Notes: a model not told the origin generated them from the letters alone. Shown: positions 45,211 through 54,014, numbered from the stretch's first letter. The stretch is DNA of 64,000 nt from DASRHK01 sp963776465 (GCA_963776465.1 CAVZMV010000001.1:806001-870000); one strand, 5' to 3'. Program-made: numbers and translations.

Positions 45211-46395
45211 TCACCCGAAAATCTTTTCGAGCAATCCCGGCGCCTCGCGCTCCACCGCGTTGCCGGTCGCCAGCGCACCGGCGAGCTTGCGCATGTCGCG
45301 GCACCAGGCGTGCTTGGGCGCGAGCTGGAACATCGGCTCGCCGGTGTCCATCGCCTGGGTGCGTGCCAAATCGTCCCCGGACAATGCCGCCAGCAAAGGA
45401 AGCTCCAGCAACTCCGCCAGCGCCTCGGGCTCAAGGCCCTGCCGGCGCTTGTAGCCGTCGACCACCAGCGCGCAGCGGTCGATCGCGGCGTCCTCGAGGC
45501 GCAATGCGCGCAGCAGGTACTTGTTGTGGCGCGAGCGCAGGATCGACTGATCCGACAGCAGCAGCGTGCGATCGGCGGCGCCGACCACCGCCGAGAGCAG
45601 GCGCGTGCTGTATTGCCCGTCGAGCGTGACGATGGTCGCGGAGAACAGCCCGCGGAACACCTGCATGAGCTTGAGCAGATCCTCGCCGTCGACGTTGGGT
45701 CGGCCCACCAGGTCCTCGGGGAGCGACAGCACGAACAGCCCGCTCGAGTGCTTGGAGAACGCGGAGTCCACCAGCGTCTGGTCGCAGCGGAACACGTCGT
45801 TGATCGCGTCCAGCACGCTGTAGGTCTGGTTGATGTTCATGAAGACCGCGGCACCGCCGGCCGGCAGCGACAGGTCCGCCAGCACCACACGCTCGCCGCG
45901 CGGCAGCTGGTCGAGCGTGGCTAGTGCCAGATGCTCGGCAAAGAATGCGGTCGACGGATCGGCGTCCGCACCCAGCAGCGCATACAGCCTGCCCTGCTTG
46001 GCGGCGCGGCTGCCGCCGGAAACGGTGCGGCGCAGCAGCCGGCCGATCAGCGCGGCGACCTGCGCGTCGTCTCTTCGCAGCACCAGGAAGTCGCGCGCGC
46101 CTGCGCGCATCGCCGTCAGCACGACGTCCGGCTGGCCGTCCTCGCCAAGGCCGGCAACGGGAATGTCGGGCATGCGCTCGAGCAGACGCTCCATCCACAC
46201 CGCGCGCGCCGGCGCGTTGGCGGCGTCGAACTGGAAGAACACGACGTCGATGCGGCCGCCGGCCTGCACGCGCTGCAGCAGGTCCTCGGCGTCGACCGGA
46301 CGCATGAGCGAGAAGTCGGCGCCGCTGCCCGCGGCGCCCTGCAGCCACGAAAGGTAGACCGGATCGTCGGCGACGACCAGCGCCTGGGTCTTCAT
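45211..46395 (-). CDS. tadZ: TadZ/CpaE-like protein with degenerate P-loop
   Basis: 394 residues. The N-terminal half (1-125) resembles a receiver domain (MKTQALVVADDPVYLSWLQG, VVLTAMRAGARDFLVLRRDD). The C-terminal half has the ParA/MinD-like layout: VLADLSLPAGGAAVFMNINQ, LLKLMQVFRGLFSATIVTLD, LLLSDQSILRSRHNKYLLRA. TadZ places the pilus machine, often at a pole. The expected deviant Walker A lysine loop is replaced by LGADADPSTA at 141-150, so ATP binding is doubtful. The start overlaps the secretin stop by ATGA. Confidence 0.87.
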   Translation of the reverse strand: MKTQALVVADDPVYLSWLQGAAGSGADFSLMRPVDAEDLLQRVQAGGRIDVVFFQFDAANAPARAVWMERLLERMPDIPVAGLGEDGQPDVVLTAMRAGARDFLVLRRDDAQVAALIGRLLRRTVSGGSRAAKQGRLYALLGADADPSTAFFAEHLALATLDQLPRGERVVLADLSLPAGGAAVFMNINQTYSVLDAINDVFRCDQTLVDSAFSKHSSGLFVLSLPEDLVGRPNVDGEDLLKLMQVFRGLFSATIVTLDGQYSTRLLSAVVGAADRTLLLSDQSILRSRHNKYLLRALRLEDAAIDRCALVVDGYKRRQGLEPEALAELLELPLLAALSGDDLARTQAMDTGEPMFQLAPKHAWCRDMRKLAGALATGNAVEREAPGLLEKIFG

Positions 46396-47822
46396 CTGCT
46401 GTAGCCCGACGGCGGAGCGTTGTAGCTGCCGTTCTCCAGGAAGATGAACGAGGCCGCGCCGGGACGGTAGTTGTCGTAGCGCGAGCCCGGCAGCGCCGGC
46501 TGCGCGACGCCGCGCGCCAGCGGCCGCACCAAGTGCGGCGTGACCACCATGATCAACTCCTTGTCCTCCCGGCTGATGCGCGAGGATCGGAACAGCGCGC
46601 CGATGATCGGCAGGTCGCCGAGCCAGGGCACCTTGTCGACGTTGGACAGCAGGTTGTTGCTGACCAGGCCGGAGATGACGAAGGTCTCGCCGTCGCCGAG
46701 CTCGATGGTGGTGTCGGTACGGCGCACGTTGAGCGCCGGCACCGATACGCCACCGACCTGCACGCCGGCGGAGAAATTCAGGTCGCTGACTTCGGGCGCC
46801 ACCTTCAGCGCGATGCGATCGCGCGACAGCACCGTCGGCGTCAGCGACAGCCGAACGCCGAACTCCTTGTACTGGATGGTCACGCTGCCGACGGAGGCGC
46901 CGCCCTGGGTCACGGGCACCGGGAACTCGCCGCCCGCGAGGAAGCTCGCGGTCTGGCCCGACATCGCCGTCAGGCTCGGCTCCGCGAGTGTGCGCGCCAG
47001 CCCCTTCTCCTCGAGGATGCTGAGCACGCCGAGGAATCCGTTGATCGGATTTCCGAACACCAGGTTGAAGGCGTTCTGCAGCGGGATCAGGTTGCCCTGC
47101 AGCTCGAACACGCCGGTCGAGGTGCCGGCGGTGGGATTGCGCGTCGCGCCGACCTGTCCGCCGCTGGAGTTGGAGAGCGTCGAGAACGGCGGCTGCGAAT
47201 ACGGGAAGGTCGGGTACTGGATGCCGTTGACGGACCCGGGCGTGGCGATGCCGCCGAGCGTGTTGCCGACGTTCTTGAACAGGTTGAAGCCGAACTGCTG
47301 CAGCGTGCTGCGGCTGACCTCGGCGATGCGGATCTCGGTCATCACCTGCGACTCCATGTCGACCGCGCTGCGGTCGACCAGGTCCTTGCCGCCCTGCGCC
47401 GCCAGCCGCGCGCGCCGATGCGCGAGCAGGTTGGGCAGCTTGCCGTCGAGGCGCTGCCCGGCCTCGATCTCGGCCTTGCCCATCTCCGGGTCCATCGACT
47501 GCTGCCGCGCCGGGTCCGAGGCGCCGACGACGCGGACGCGATACTGCTTGGGCTGCGCGCTGCCCGCGGCCCACACCATCAGGCTGGTGATGCCCATGGT
47601 CTTGCCGGTGATCAGCAGGTCGCGGCCGCCGACGACGTTGACGTCGGCGATAGCCGGATCGCCGACCGCCACCCGCGACACGCCGGCGTCTTCGTGCACC
47701 AGCTTCTGCACACCCTGCTCGACCGTCAGCTGCGACTCGGCCTGTCCGACCGGCACCGCCGAGCGCGCGGCCGCCATGCACAGCATCAATCCGACGACCA
47801 TCCCTGCCGATGTGCGATTCAT
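46392..47822 (-). CDS. cpaC: Flp pilus secretin RcpA/CpaC
   Basis: 476 residues, the outer-membrane channel of the Tad system. Signal peptide 1-21. A BON-like N-terminal part (VQKLVHEDAGVSRVAVGDPA, VGGRDLLITGKTMGITSLMV) is followed by the secretin domain: MTEIRIAEVSRSTLQQFGFN, LARTLAEPSLTAMSGQTASF, GGEFPVPV, EFGVRLSLTPTVL, TDTTIELGDGETFVISGLV, WLGDLPIIGALFRS and ELIMVVTPHLVRPL. The TMD end signals are intact. It overlaps cpaB and tadZ by four bases each. Confidence 0.93.
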   Translation of the reverse strand: MNRTSAGMVVGLMLCMAAARSAVPVGQAESQLTVEQGVQKLVHEDAGVSRVAVGDPAIADVNVVGGRDLLITGKTMGITSLMVWAAGSAQPKQYRVRVVGASDPARQQSMDPEMGKAEIEAGQRLDGKLPNLLAHRRARLAAQGGKDLVDRSAVDMESQVMTEIRIAEVSRSTLQQFGFNLFKNVGNTLGGIATPGSVNGIQYPTFPYSQPPFSTLSNSSGGQVGATRNPTAGTSTGVFELQGNLIPLQNAFNLVFGNPINGFLGVLSILEEKGLARTLAEPSLTAMSGQTASFLAGGEFPVPVTQGGASVGSVTIQYKEFGVRLSLTPTVLSRDRIALKVAPEVSDLNFSAGVQVGGVSVPALNVRRTDTTIELGDGETFVISGLVSNNLLSNVDKVPWLGDLPIIGALFRSSRISREDKELIMVVTPHLVRPLARGVAQPALPGSRYDNYRPGAASFIFLENGSYNAPPSGYSR

Positions 47823-48682
47823 GGCGTCACCGTCTGCACGTCGCTACCTCGGTAAACCGTCACCTTCGGGCGTGACGGCGCATCGACTTTCGGCTTGCCC
47901 GCCAGCACCGTCTTCAGCCTGCCCAGCTCGGCGGCGGTGATGATCTTGTCGGCGGCTTCCGCTGGACGCGCGGCGCCGGTTTCGGCGCCTTCCTGCGCTT
48001 GCCCGCGCAGGGCCAGGCGGATCTCGCCCAGGCTCGCGCCCAGCATGACGCGGGTGGTGTCGGTTTCGGGAACGGCCAGCACCGCGGTGCGCACGCGACG
48101 GCGGGCGTCGGCGTTTCCGCCTTCCTCGGCCTTGAGGCCCTGCGGACGATCGATCACGCGCTCCTCGTAGGCGAGGACGCGCGAGGCCGGCAGCAGCACG
48201 CGCGCCTGCGTCTCGGGAACGCCGCTGCCGGTGCGCAGATAGACCAGCACGTCGACCACGTCGCCGGGACGCACGAAGCCGCCCACCGCGATGACGTCAT
48301 TGACCTCCAGCGACAGCGCCTGGTGGCCCGCCGGAATGATGCGCGCCACGGCGTTGCCTTCCTTGAAGTAGCGGCCGGTGACCGGCGCGCCGGCGTCCAC
48401 GTCCACCAGCGGCACGCGGCCGACAACCTCGTCGAGATTGGTGAAGAAGTCCGTCGGCGCAACGGCCAGCGGCACCAGCGCGACTGCGTCCTTGTCGATG
48501 GTCTTGTACGCGGCCAAGGGCTTGAGCGCGACCACCGCCAGCGTCTGCGGCGTCTGGCTGACCTGCGAGGCCTTCTCGGCGTTCTCGGCGTACTGGCGGC
48601 TGACCCGATAGCCGACCAGCGCCAGCAGCAGGGCCAGCGCGACCGTGACCGCGGCTATGACTTTCAAAGCGGTGCTGCTCAT
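47819..48682 (-). CDS. cpaB: Flp pilus assembly protein CpaB/RcpC
   Basis: 287 residues. One N-terminal span (VIAAVTVALALLLALVGYRV), then a SAF-like domain (TLAVVALKPLAAYKTIDKDA, VVGRVPLVDVDAGAPVTGRY) and the CpaB core ALSLEVNDVIAVGGFVRPGD with VVDVLVYL. It is periplasmic and thought to link the secretin to the inner machine. It follows tadE by 26 bases and overlaps cpaC. Confidence 0.9.
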   Translation of the reverse strand: MSSTALKVIAAVTVALALLLALVGYRVSRQYAENAEKASQVSQTPQTLAVVALKPLAAYKTIDKDAVALVPLAVAPTDFFTNLDEVVGRVPLVDVDAGAPVTGRYFKEGNAVARIIPAGHQALSLEVNDVIAVGGFVRPGDVVDVLVYLRTGSGVPETQARVLLPASRVLAYEERVIDRPQGLKAEEGGNADARRRVRTAVLAVPETDTTRVMLGASLGEIRLALRGQAQEGAETGAARPAEAADKIITAAELGRLKTVLAGKPKVDAPSRPKVTVYRGSDVQTVTP

Positions 48683-48708
48683 CGTCTCCCCTCGTCTCGC
48701 CTGCGCGA

Positions 48709-49167
48709 CTAGACGCGCGCGACGGCCTGGGCAATCAACTGTAGCGGCAGCCTCGGCACCTCGCCGACGATCGGCAGGTTCAGCACGGGGAACAGCCCGG
48801 GCAAGCTGAACCGCAGGCGCACCTGCACGATGTCGCTGTCGCCGGCGTTGCCGAACGTCACTTCGACCTTGTCGCCGGTCTCTCCCAGCACGCGCGCCTG
48901 CTGCGACTGCGGCAGCCAGTTCAGCACGCGGCCCGCCATCGCGCGCGCCCGCGCGGTGGCCAACGCATCATAACCTGCGGCATCGGGCTCGACGGCGACG
49001 GCGGCCTCGGCCGCCTGCTGCGCCGCGTAGTTGATGGACTCCTGCAGGACGAAGACGTACGAGTAGACGATGACGCCGTAGATCAGCAGGAACAGCACCG
49101 GGAAAACGAAGGCGAATTCCACGGCGGCGGCGCCGCGCTGCGGGCATGGCTTCAGCGCGGCGGGCAT
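48709..49167 (-). CDS. tadE: TadE-like minor pseudopilin
   Basis: 152 residues. RGAAAVEFAFVFPVLFLLIY is the TadE signature: a basic leader, a cleavage site of the G/AAAVEF type with glutamate at +5, and a hydrophobic helix. The helix continues to YSYVFVLQESINYAAQQAAE. The rest is a small extracytoplasmic domain. It lies 15 bases after flp. Confidence 0.9.
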   Translation of the reverse strand: MPAALKPCPQRGAAAVEFAFVFPVLFLLIYGVIVYSYVFVLQESINYAAQQAAEAAVAVEPDAAGYDALATARARAMAGRVLNWLPQSQQARVLGETGDKVEVTFGNAGDSDIVQVRLRFSLPGLFPVLNLPIVGEVPRLPLQLIAQAVARV

Positions 49168-49182
49168 GTAGACGAGGATCGC

Positions 49183-49368
49183 CTAGTGGCTGGTGACGCC
49201 CGGCAGCGCGTCGACGACCGACTGGAAGATGCCCTTCAGGCCATTGTCTCCGCCGAGGACCACCAGCACCGCCACCAGCGCGACCGCGATCAGGCCGACG
49301 ATCAATCCATATTCCACAGCGCTGGCGCCGCGTTCCTTGCGTCGGATGTCACCCAGTTTCTTCCACAT
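49183..49368 (-). CDS. flp: Flp/Fap type IVb pilin
   Basis: 61 residues, the major pilin. The leader MWKKLGDIRRKERG is followed by the cleavage site G/ASAVEYGLI (glutamate at +5, tyrosine at +6, as in Flp) and the hydrophobic VGLIAVALVAVLVVLGG. Mature size would be about 47 residues. ATG 49368 has CAGGAG upstream. A prepilin peptidase (TadV/CpaA) must cut it but none is in the window. First gene of the Tad operon. Confidence 0.93.
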   Translation of the reverse strand: MWKKLGDIRRKERGASAVEYGLIVGLIAVALVAVLVVLGGDNGLKGIFQSVVDALPGVTSH

Positions 49369-49420
49369 GAAAGCACCACTCCTGATAAAGCGGCGGACGG
49401 CCGATTCGCCCGCGCGACCT

Positions 49421-49449
49421 AAGCTATGTGACCATCCCGGCACTGTCAA
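49421..49449 (-). promoter_or_regulatory. Sigma-70-type promoter of the Tad operon
   Basis: On the minus strand a perfect TTGACA (49444-49449) stands exactly 17 bases from TAGCTT (49421-49426). The start would be near 49413, with a 45-base leader before flp. It is the best promoter match in the window. It faces apaH, for which GATAAT at 49462-49467 (plus strand) is a possible -10. Confidence 0.65.
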
Positions 49450-49486
49450 AAATCTGCTGTAGATAATTCTTACCGGCCGGCCAACC

Positions 49487-50314
49487 ATGACCACCTACGC
49501 GATCGGCGATCTCCAGGGCTGCTACGAGGAGCTGCAGCGGCTGCTGGCGACGCTGAAGTTCGACCCGACGGCAGACCACCTGTGGCTCACCGGCGACCTC
49601 GTCAATCGCGGGCCCCGATCGCTGGAATGCCTGCGCTTCGTCAAGGGCCTCGGGGATCGGGCTGTCACCGTGCTGGGCAACCACGACCTGCACCTGCTGG
49701 CGGTGGCGATGACCGGCGAGCGCAAGCGCCGTGACACGCTCGACGAGGTCCTGGCCGCTCCCGATCGCGACGAGCTGCTGGGCTGGCTGCGCAAGCAGCG
49801 CCTCGCCCATCACGACGCGCGCTTCGGCCTGCTCATCCACGCCGGCGTGCTGCCGCAGTGGGATCTGGAGAAAGTCCTGGCGCTCGCGCGCGAGGCCGAG
49901 TCACTGCTGCGCAGCGATCGCGGCGAGGAGTTCCTGAAGGGAAGGATGTACGGCGACGAGCCCTCGGCCTGGAGCGAGGAGCTGCGTGGCTGGGATCGCC
50001 TGCGTCTGATCATCAACGCGTTCACGCGGATGCGCTACTGCACCGACGAGGGCGCGATCGCGCTGGACTTCAAGGGCACGCCGGGCGAGCAGCCACCGGG
50101 CCTGCGACCCTGGTTTGCGATGCAGGCGCGCAAGACCGCCGGCATCGAGATTGCCTTCGGTCATTGGTCGACGCTGGGCCGCGTGCGCTGGCAGAAGCAT
50201 CGGGTCCGCGGCCTGGATACCGGCGCGGTGTGGGGCGGCAAGCTGACTGCGGTGCGGCTCGACGACGGCCGCGCGTTCTCGGTTCCTTCGAAGGGCTACT
50301 CGAAGGTCGAATAG
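49487..50314 (+). CDS. apaH: Bis(5'-nucleosyl)-tetraphosphatase, symmetrical
   Basis: 275 residues. ApaH splits Ap4A into two ADP and can decap Np4-capped RNA. Metallophosphatase motifs YAIGDLQGCYEEL, WLTGDLVNRGPRSLE and VLGNHDLHLLAV are at the N-terminus; LIHAGVLPQWD, FGHWSTLG and GLDTGAVWGGKLT come later. In most gammaproteobacteria it follows apaG and rsmA; here it is separated from rsmA by the 12-kb Tad region and apaG is missing. Confidence 0.95.
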   Translation: MTTYAIGDLQGCYEELQRLLATLKFDPTADHLWLTGDLVNRGPRSLECLRFVKGLGDRAVTVLGNHDLHLLAVAMTGERKRRDTLDEVLAAPDRDELLGWLRKQRLAHHDARFGLLIHAGVLPQWDLEKVLALAREAESLLRSDRGEEFLKGRMYGDEPSAWSEELRGWDRLRLIINAFTRMRYCTDEGAIALDFKGTPGEQPPGLRPWFAMQARKTAGIEIAFGHWSTLGRVRWQKHRVRGLDTGAVWGGKLTAVRLDDGRAFSVPSKGYSKVE

Positions 50315-50318
50315 GGGA

Positions 50319-50543
50319 TCAGCTCTTCTTGCCCGCCACCGCGCCGATCACGAGCACCACCGCGCCACCGGCCAGCAGCAGGTAGCCCCAGTTCAGCGGC
50401 AAGGTCTTCTCCTCGGTCGCCTGCACTTTCAGCGGACCGGCGTCGATGACGTTCCTGGTATCGGTGTACTTGAAGACGCCGGCGGCGATCAGGCCGCCCA
50501 GCGCAAGCATGATGACGCCGATGATGATCATTGGTGTGCGCAC
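50319..50543 (-). CDS. Small two-span membrane protein, possibly DUF3185-like
   Basis: 74 residues. Spans at about 4-24 (PMIIIGVIMLALGGLIAAGV) and 52-70 (WGYLLLAGGAVVLVIGAVAG) flank a short polar loop (KYTDTRNVIDAGPLKVQ), with a KKS end. The layout resembles DUF3185 proteins. AGGAGGTGA stands just upstream of ATG 50543, a strong ribosome binding site. Convergent with apaH. Confidence 0.7.
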   Translation of the reverse strand: MRTPMIIIGVIMLALGGLIAAGVFKYTDTRNVIDAGPLKVQATEEKTLPLNWGYLLLAGGAVVLVIGAVAGKKS

Positions 50544-50651
50544 GCGTCACCTCCTTAGAAAGGTTCGAAGGAACCACGGCCGGGCCTTGGCATTGTTCCG
50601 CTGGCCGTGTACTTAATGAGTATGGCCCTTCACCAAGCTTTAAGGGAGAAC

Positions 50652-51107
50652 ATGTCCATCCGGATCTTTCTGCTGTTCACGTTGTTGCTGACAAGCTGTG
50701 CGGCGGCCCCGGAGCGAGCAGACCTGGCGCGCCTGCAGCAGGAAGTCGCGGACACCGAGCGCGCGTTCGCCAGGACCATGGCCGACCGCGACTTCCGCGG
50801 CTTTCAGTCTTACCTGGCCGACGAGACGATCTTCTTCGGCAGCAAGGGACCCCTGCGCGGCAAGGAAGTGGTCAGCGCGAAATGGAAGGGCTTCTACGCG
50901 GGCGCGCAGGCGCCGTTCTCGTGGAAGCCGGAGACGGCGGAAGTGCTGGATTCGGGAACGCTGGCGCTCACGAGCGGACCGGTACACGACCCGGGCGGCA
51001 AGCTGATCGGCACGTTCACCTCGATCTGGCGCCGCGAAGCAGACGGCCGCTGGCGGATCGTGTTCGACAAGGGCTGCGACGTGTGTGAGCCGTGCCCGCG
51101 AAAGTAG
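50652..51107 (+). CDS. SnoaL/DUF4440-like lipoprotein
   Basis: 151 residues. The leader MSIRIFLLFTLLLTSCAA ends in a lipobox (LTSC), so the protein is probably membrane-anchored in the periplasm. The mature part has the NTF2-like fold pattern of DUF4440: VADTERAFARTMADRDFRGF, SYLADETIFFGSKGPLRGK, SGPVHDPGGKLIGTFTSIWR, DGRWRIVFDKG. The pocket of this fold binds small molecules but no ligand can be named. GGGAGAA precedes ATG 50652. Confidence 0.82.
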   Translation: MSIRIFLLFTLLLTSCAAAPERADLARLQQEVADTERAFARTMADRDFRGFQSYLADETIFFGSKGPLRGKEVVSAKWKGFYAGAQAPFSWKPETAEVLDSGTLALTSGPVHDPGGKLIGTFTSIWRREADGRWRIVFDKGCDVCEPCPRK

Positions 51108-51142
51108 GAGGGCCGTTGTAGGAGGGGCCGTTTGGCCCCGAT
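51104..51142 (+). repeat. REP-like palindrome between convergent genes
   Basis: GTAGGAGGGCCGTT is followed at once by GTAGGAGGGGCCGTTTGGCC and CCGATT. The second copy forms GGGGCC-GTTT-GGCCCC (51124-51129 and 51134-51139). A GTAG tetranucleotide before a short GC-rich hairpin is the hallmark of REP sequences spread by RAYT transposases. It lies between the DUF4440 and MMPL stops and may also act as a terminator. Confidence 0.6.
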
Positions 51143-51146
51143 TCTG

Positions 51147-53966
51147 TCAGTGCCGGGGCCGCAGCACCGGCTTCTCGCCGGGCGCCAGCTCTTTCTCCTT
51201 GAGGAGGTACGACGCAATCGCCGGCAGCACCAGGATCGCGCCGAACATGTTCGCGGTGAACATGAACACCAGGAGCTTGCCCATGTCGCGCTGGAACTGC
51301 AGGCCCGAGAACAGCCAGGTGGCCACGCCCGCGCCCAGCGTGATGCCGGTGAAGATCACGGCCTTGCCGGTCATCTTCAGCGTCTTGTAATACGCGTCGC
51401 GCATCTTGAAGCCGCCGGCGACGGCATCGGCCATGGTGGCGTAGATGTAGATGCCGTAGTCCACGCCGATGCCGACGGCGAGCGCCACCACCGGCAGCGT
51501 CGCGACTTTCAGGCCGATGCCCATGATCGCCATCACCGCGTACGCCGACCATGACACCAGGCCGAGCGGCAGCATGATGCAGACGATGGACTGCCATTCG
51601 AAGAACGAGATGAACACGCAGAACACGATCGCGGCGTAGACGTAGAACAGCGTCCACTTCTCCAGCCGGCGCACTTCCTCGTTGGTGGCGGCCATCACGC
51701 CGACGTTGGCGGACGCCAGCGCGAAGTTCACCGGGCACTGCTTGCCGAAGCTGCGGTTGCGCTCCTGCGCGGCGCCGAGCTTGTCGCGCAAGCGCTTGAT
51801 CTCCTCGTCGGCCTCGATCTGGTCCTCGTTGAGTCCGCGCTTCTTGAGCTTGCCGGCGGCCAGCTGCAGGGCCTGGCGGCTCGTGCCGATCTCGCGCCGC
51901 GACGCCTGCTTGTCCTCGCAGTACTTGGGATCGATGTCGCGGTGGTCCTCGTAGAAGAGCGCCCGGTTCTCCTCGTTGAACCGCTTCACCTGCCCGACGA
52001 TCGTGCCCAGCGTCTGGGCCTTGTGATCGCGCGTGAACGCCAGCACCGCCAGCGCCGAGCAGTCCGGATTGAGCAGACCCGAGGACGTCGGCACGGGCGT
52101 GATGGCCTGGACCATCACGTACTTGTTGCGCGGCATCACGCGGAATTTCGGGAACCCTTCGTTGTAGGCGGCATTCACCTGTCGTCCGACCTCGGGCAGC
52201 GACAGCGTGGATTGCACGCCCGGAGTGTTGCGCAAGTGCCAGGCGAAGCGATCGATCTGGTCCATCACCTCGAACTCGGCGCATGCATCCGGATCGGTCT
52301 CGGCGATGATCTTGAGGATGTCGGTGCCGATCGAGAAGTTCTTGCCGATCGTCGCGGTGTCCTGGTTGTAGCGCGAGTCCGGCAGCAGCTCCGGCACGCC
52401 GGCCTGGCTGTCGCCGACCTGCAGCCACTGGCCTTGCCACAGGCTCCAGCCGAGCAGCAAGCCACAAAGGACGAGGATCGGCGCGGCGACGAACGGCCGC
52501 GTCGTCAGCGACAGCAGCCGCCACACCGGATCGAAGATGCTGTCGCGCTTCTCCTGCTTTTCCCGGAACGCCCTGGCGTCGCCGATGTTCACCCAGGTCA
52601 GCCAGATCGGCATCATCACCTTGTTGGTGACGATGATCGCCCCCATGCCCAGCGTGGCATTGATCGACATCTCGCGGATGATGTCGATCGGGATGAGGTA
52701 GATGGTCAGGAACCCGAAGACGTCGGTCATGATCGCCATCGTTCCGTAGACGGCCAGCCGCCTCCAGGTCTCCAGCGAGGCGTCGAAGCTCGAGCGCCCA
52801 TGCTCGGCGATCTCCCCCACCCAGGCGTTGACGTACTGCACGCCGTGGCTCACCGACACCGCCAGGATCAGGAACGGCACCAGGATCGCGAACGGGTCCA
52901 GCCCGTAACCGAAGAAGCGCAGCAGCCCGAATTCCCAGATCACCGCGGTGATCGAGCACACCAACGGGAGCAGAGCCAATTTCAGGGCGCCGGTGTAGAG
53001 CCACAGCAGCAGCCCGGTCATGATCAGCGTGAGGATGAAGAACACCACCACCTCGACGGTGGCATCGATGACGTCGCCGACGACCTTGGCGAAGCCGATC
53101 ACGTGGACGCCGATGTCGGGGTTGTACTGCGCGTTGTCGGCGACTTCGACCGCCAGCTCGCGGCCCTTCACCTCGTAGACCTCGGCCTTGTCCTGCCCCT
53201 CGGCCTTCTTCACCACGTCGAAGGTCTGCACCCACAGCTTCCAGCCGTAGTCGACGAAGCCTTCGTAGACGACCTCGCCGGCCGCGAACGGGGCGCGCGC
53301 CGTCTTCATCCGGTAGACGTACTTCTTGGGGCTGGTGAAGCGTCCGCGCAGCTTCTCCTCGAGCTGGTGCGCGACCTTCTCGTAGTCGAGCCGCTCGCCG
53401 GAGACCGGGTCGACCTCCAGCAGCTCCGAGAAGATCATCGCGCCGCGCTGGTCGTTGCTGACGTAGCGGCCGATGATGCCGGCCTTGCCGACGTTCTCGC
53501 GCACGGTCTGCAGCATCTCCGGCGTCGGCGCGTAATCCGGCGGCATGACGTTGCCGCCCTTGAAGCCGCCTTCGACGACCTCGATGAAGCGCACGTCCGG
53601 CGTGAACAGCGAGGAGACGCGCGCGCGGTCGACGCCGGGCAGGAAGAAAATCTCGTCGGTGGCGGCCTTGAGCTCGGAGAGGAACCTGGCGTTGTAGACG
53701 TCGCCGTCCTTCTGGATCAGCGCCACCAGCACCGTGTTGGCGCCGCCGAACTCCGCCTGGTACTGCTTGAGCACCTGCATGTACGGGTGCTCGAGCGGGA
53801 TCGACTTGTCGAAACCCGCGTCGCGCTCGATCTGGATCATCTGCGCGAACAGCGCCGCCGTGACCGCCAGCAGCACGCCCATCGTCAGCCAGCGCCGCGC
53901 GTAGATCAGCGGCTCGATGCGGCGCAGGATTCTTTGCGAGGTCGTCAGCGTCGTGACGTCGCTCAT
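51147..53966 (-). CDS. MMPL/RND family transporter
   Basis: 939 residues with the RND layout: one N-terminal span (about 28-45, TMGVLLAVTAALFAQMI), a large periplasmic loop to about 320, a bundle of spans (VVVFFILTLIMTGLLLWLYT, VSHGVQYVNAWVGEIAEHGR), a second loop of about 560-780, and a final bundle (FYVYAAIVFCVFISFF, VVALAVGIGVDYGIYIYATM). GIGVDYGIY matches the MMPL proton-relay helix. This subgroup sits with YCF48, DUF1302 and DUF1329 proteins and probably moves a hydrophobic substrate to the outer membrane. It follows the YCF48-like gene by 48 bases. Confidence 0.9.
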   Translation of the reverse strand: MSDVTTLTTSQRILRRIEPLIYARRWLTMGVLLAVTAALFAQMIQIERDAGFDKSIPLEHPYMQVLKQYQAEFGGANTVLVALIQKDGDVYNARFLSELKAATDEIFFLPGVDRARVSSLFTPDVRFIEVVEGGFKGGNVMPPDYAPTPEMLQTVRENVGKAGIIGRYVSNDQRGAMIFSELLEVDPVSGERLDYEKVAHQLEEKLRGRFTSPKKYVYRMKTARAPFAAGEVVYEGFVDYGWKLWVQTFDVVKKAEGQDKAEVYEVKGRELAVEVADNAQYNPDIGVHVIGFAKVVGDVIDATVEVVVFFILTLIMTGLLLWLYTGALKLALLPLVCSITAVIWEFGLLRFFGYGLDPFAILVPFLILAVSVSHGVQYVNAWVGEIAEHGRSSFDASLETWRRLAVYGTMAIMTDVFGFLTIYLIPIDIIREMSINATLGMGAIIVTNKVMMPIWLTWVNIGDARAFREKQEKRDSIFDPVWRLLSLTTRPFVAAPILVLCGLLLGWSLWQGQWLQVGDSQAGVPELLPDSRYNQDTATIGKNFSIGTDILKIIAETDPDACAEFEVMDQIDRFAWHLRNTPGVQSTLSLPEVGRQVNAAYNEGFPKFRVMPRNKYVMVQAITPVPTSSGLLNPDCSALAVLAFTRDHKAQTLGTIVGQVKRFNEENRALFYEDHRDIDPKYCEDKQASRREIGTSRQALQLAAGKLKKRGLNEDQIEADEEIKRLRDKLGAAQERNRSFGKQCPVNFALASANVGVMAATNEEVRRLEKWTLFYVYAAIVFCVFISFFEWQSIVCIMLPLGLVSWSAYAVMAIMGIGLKVATLPVVALAVGIGVDYGIYIYATMADAVAGGFKMRDAYYKTLKMTGKAVIFTGITLGAGVATWLFSGLQFQRDMGKLLVFMFTANMFGAILVLPAIASYLLKEKELAPGEKPVLRPRH

Positions 53967-54014
53967 GGTGTCTCGGATGATTGGGCCCGCGCGCTCGCGC
54001 GCGTGGCGATTCGC

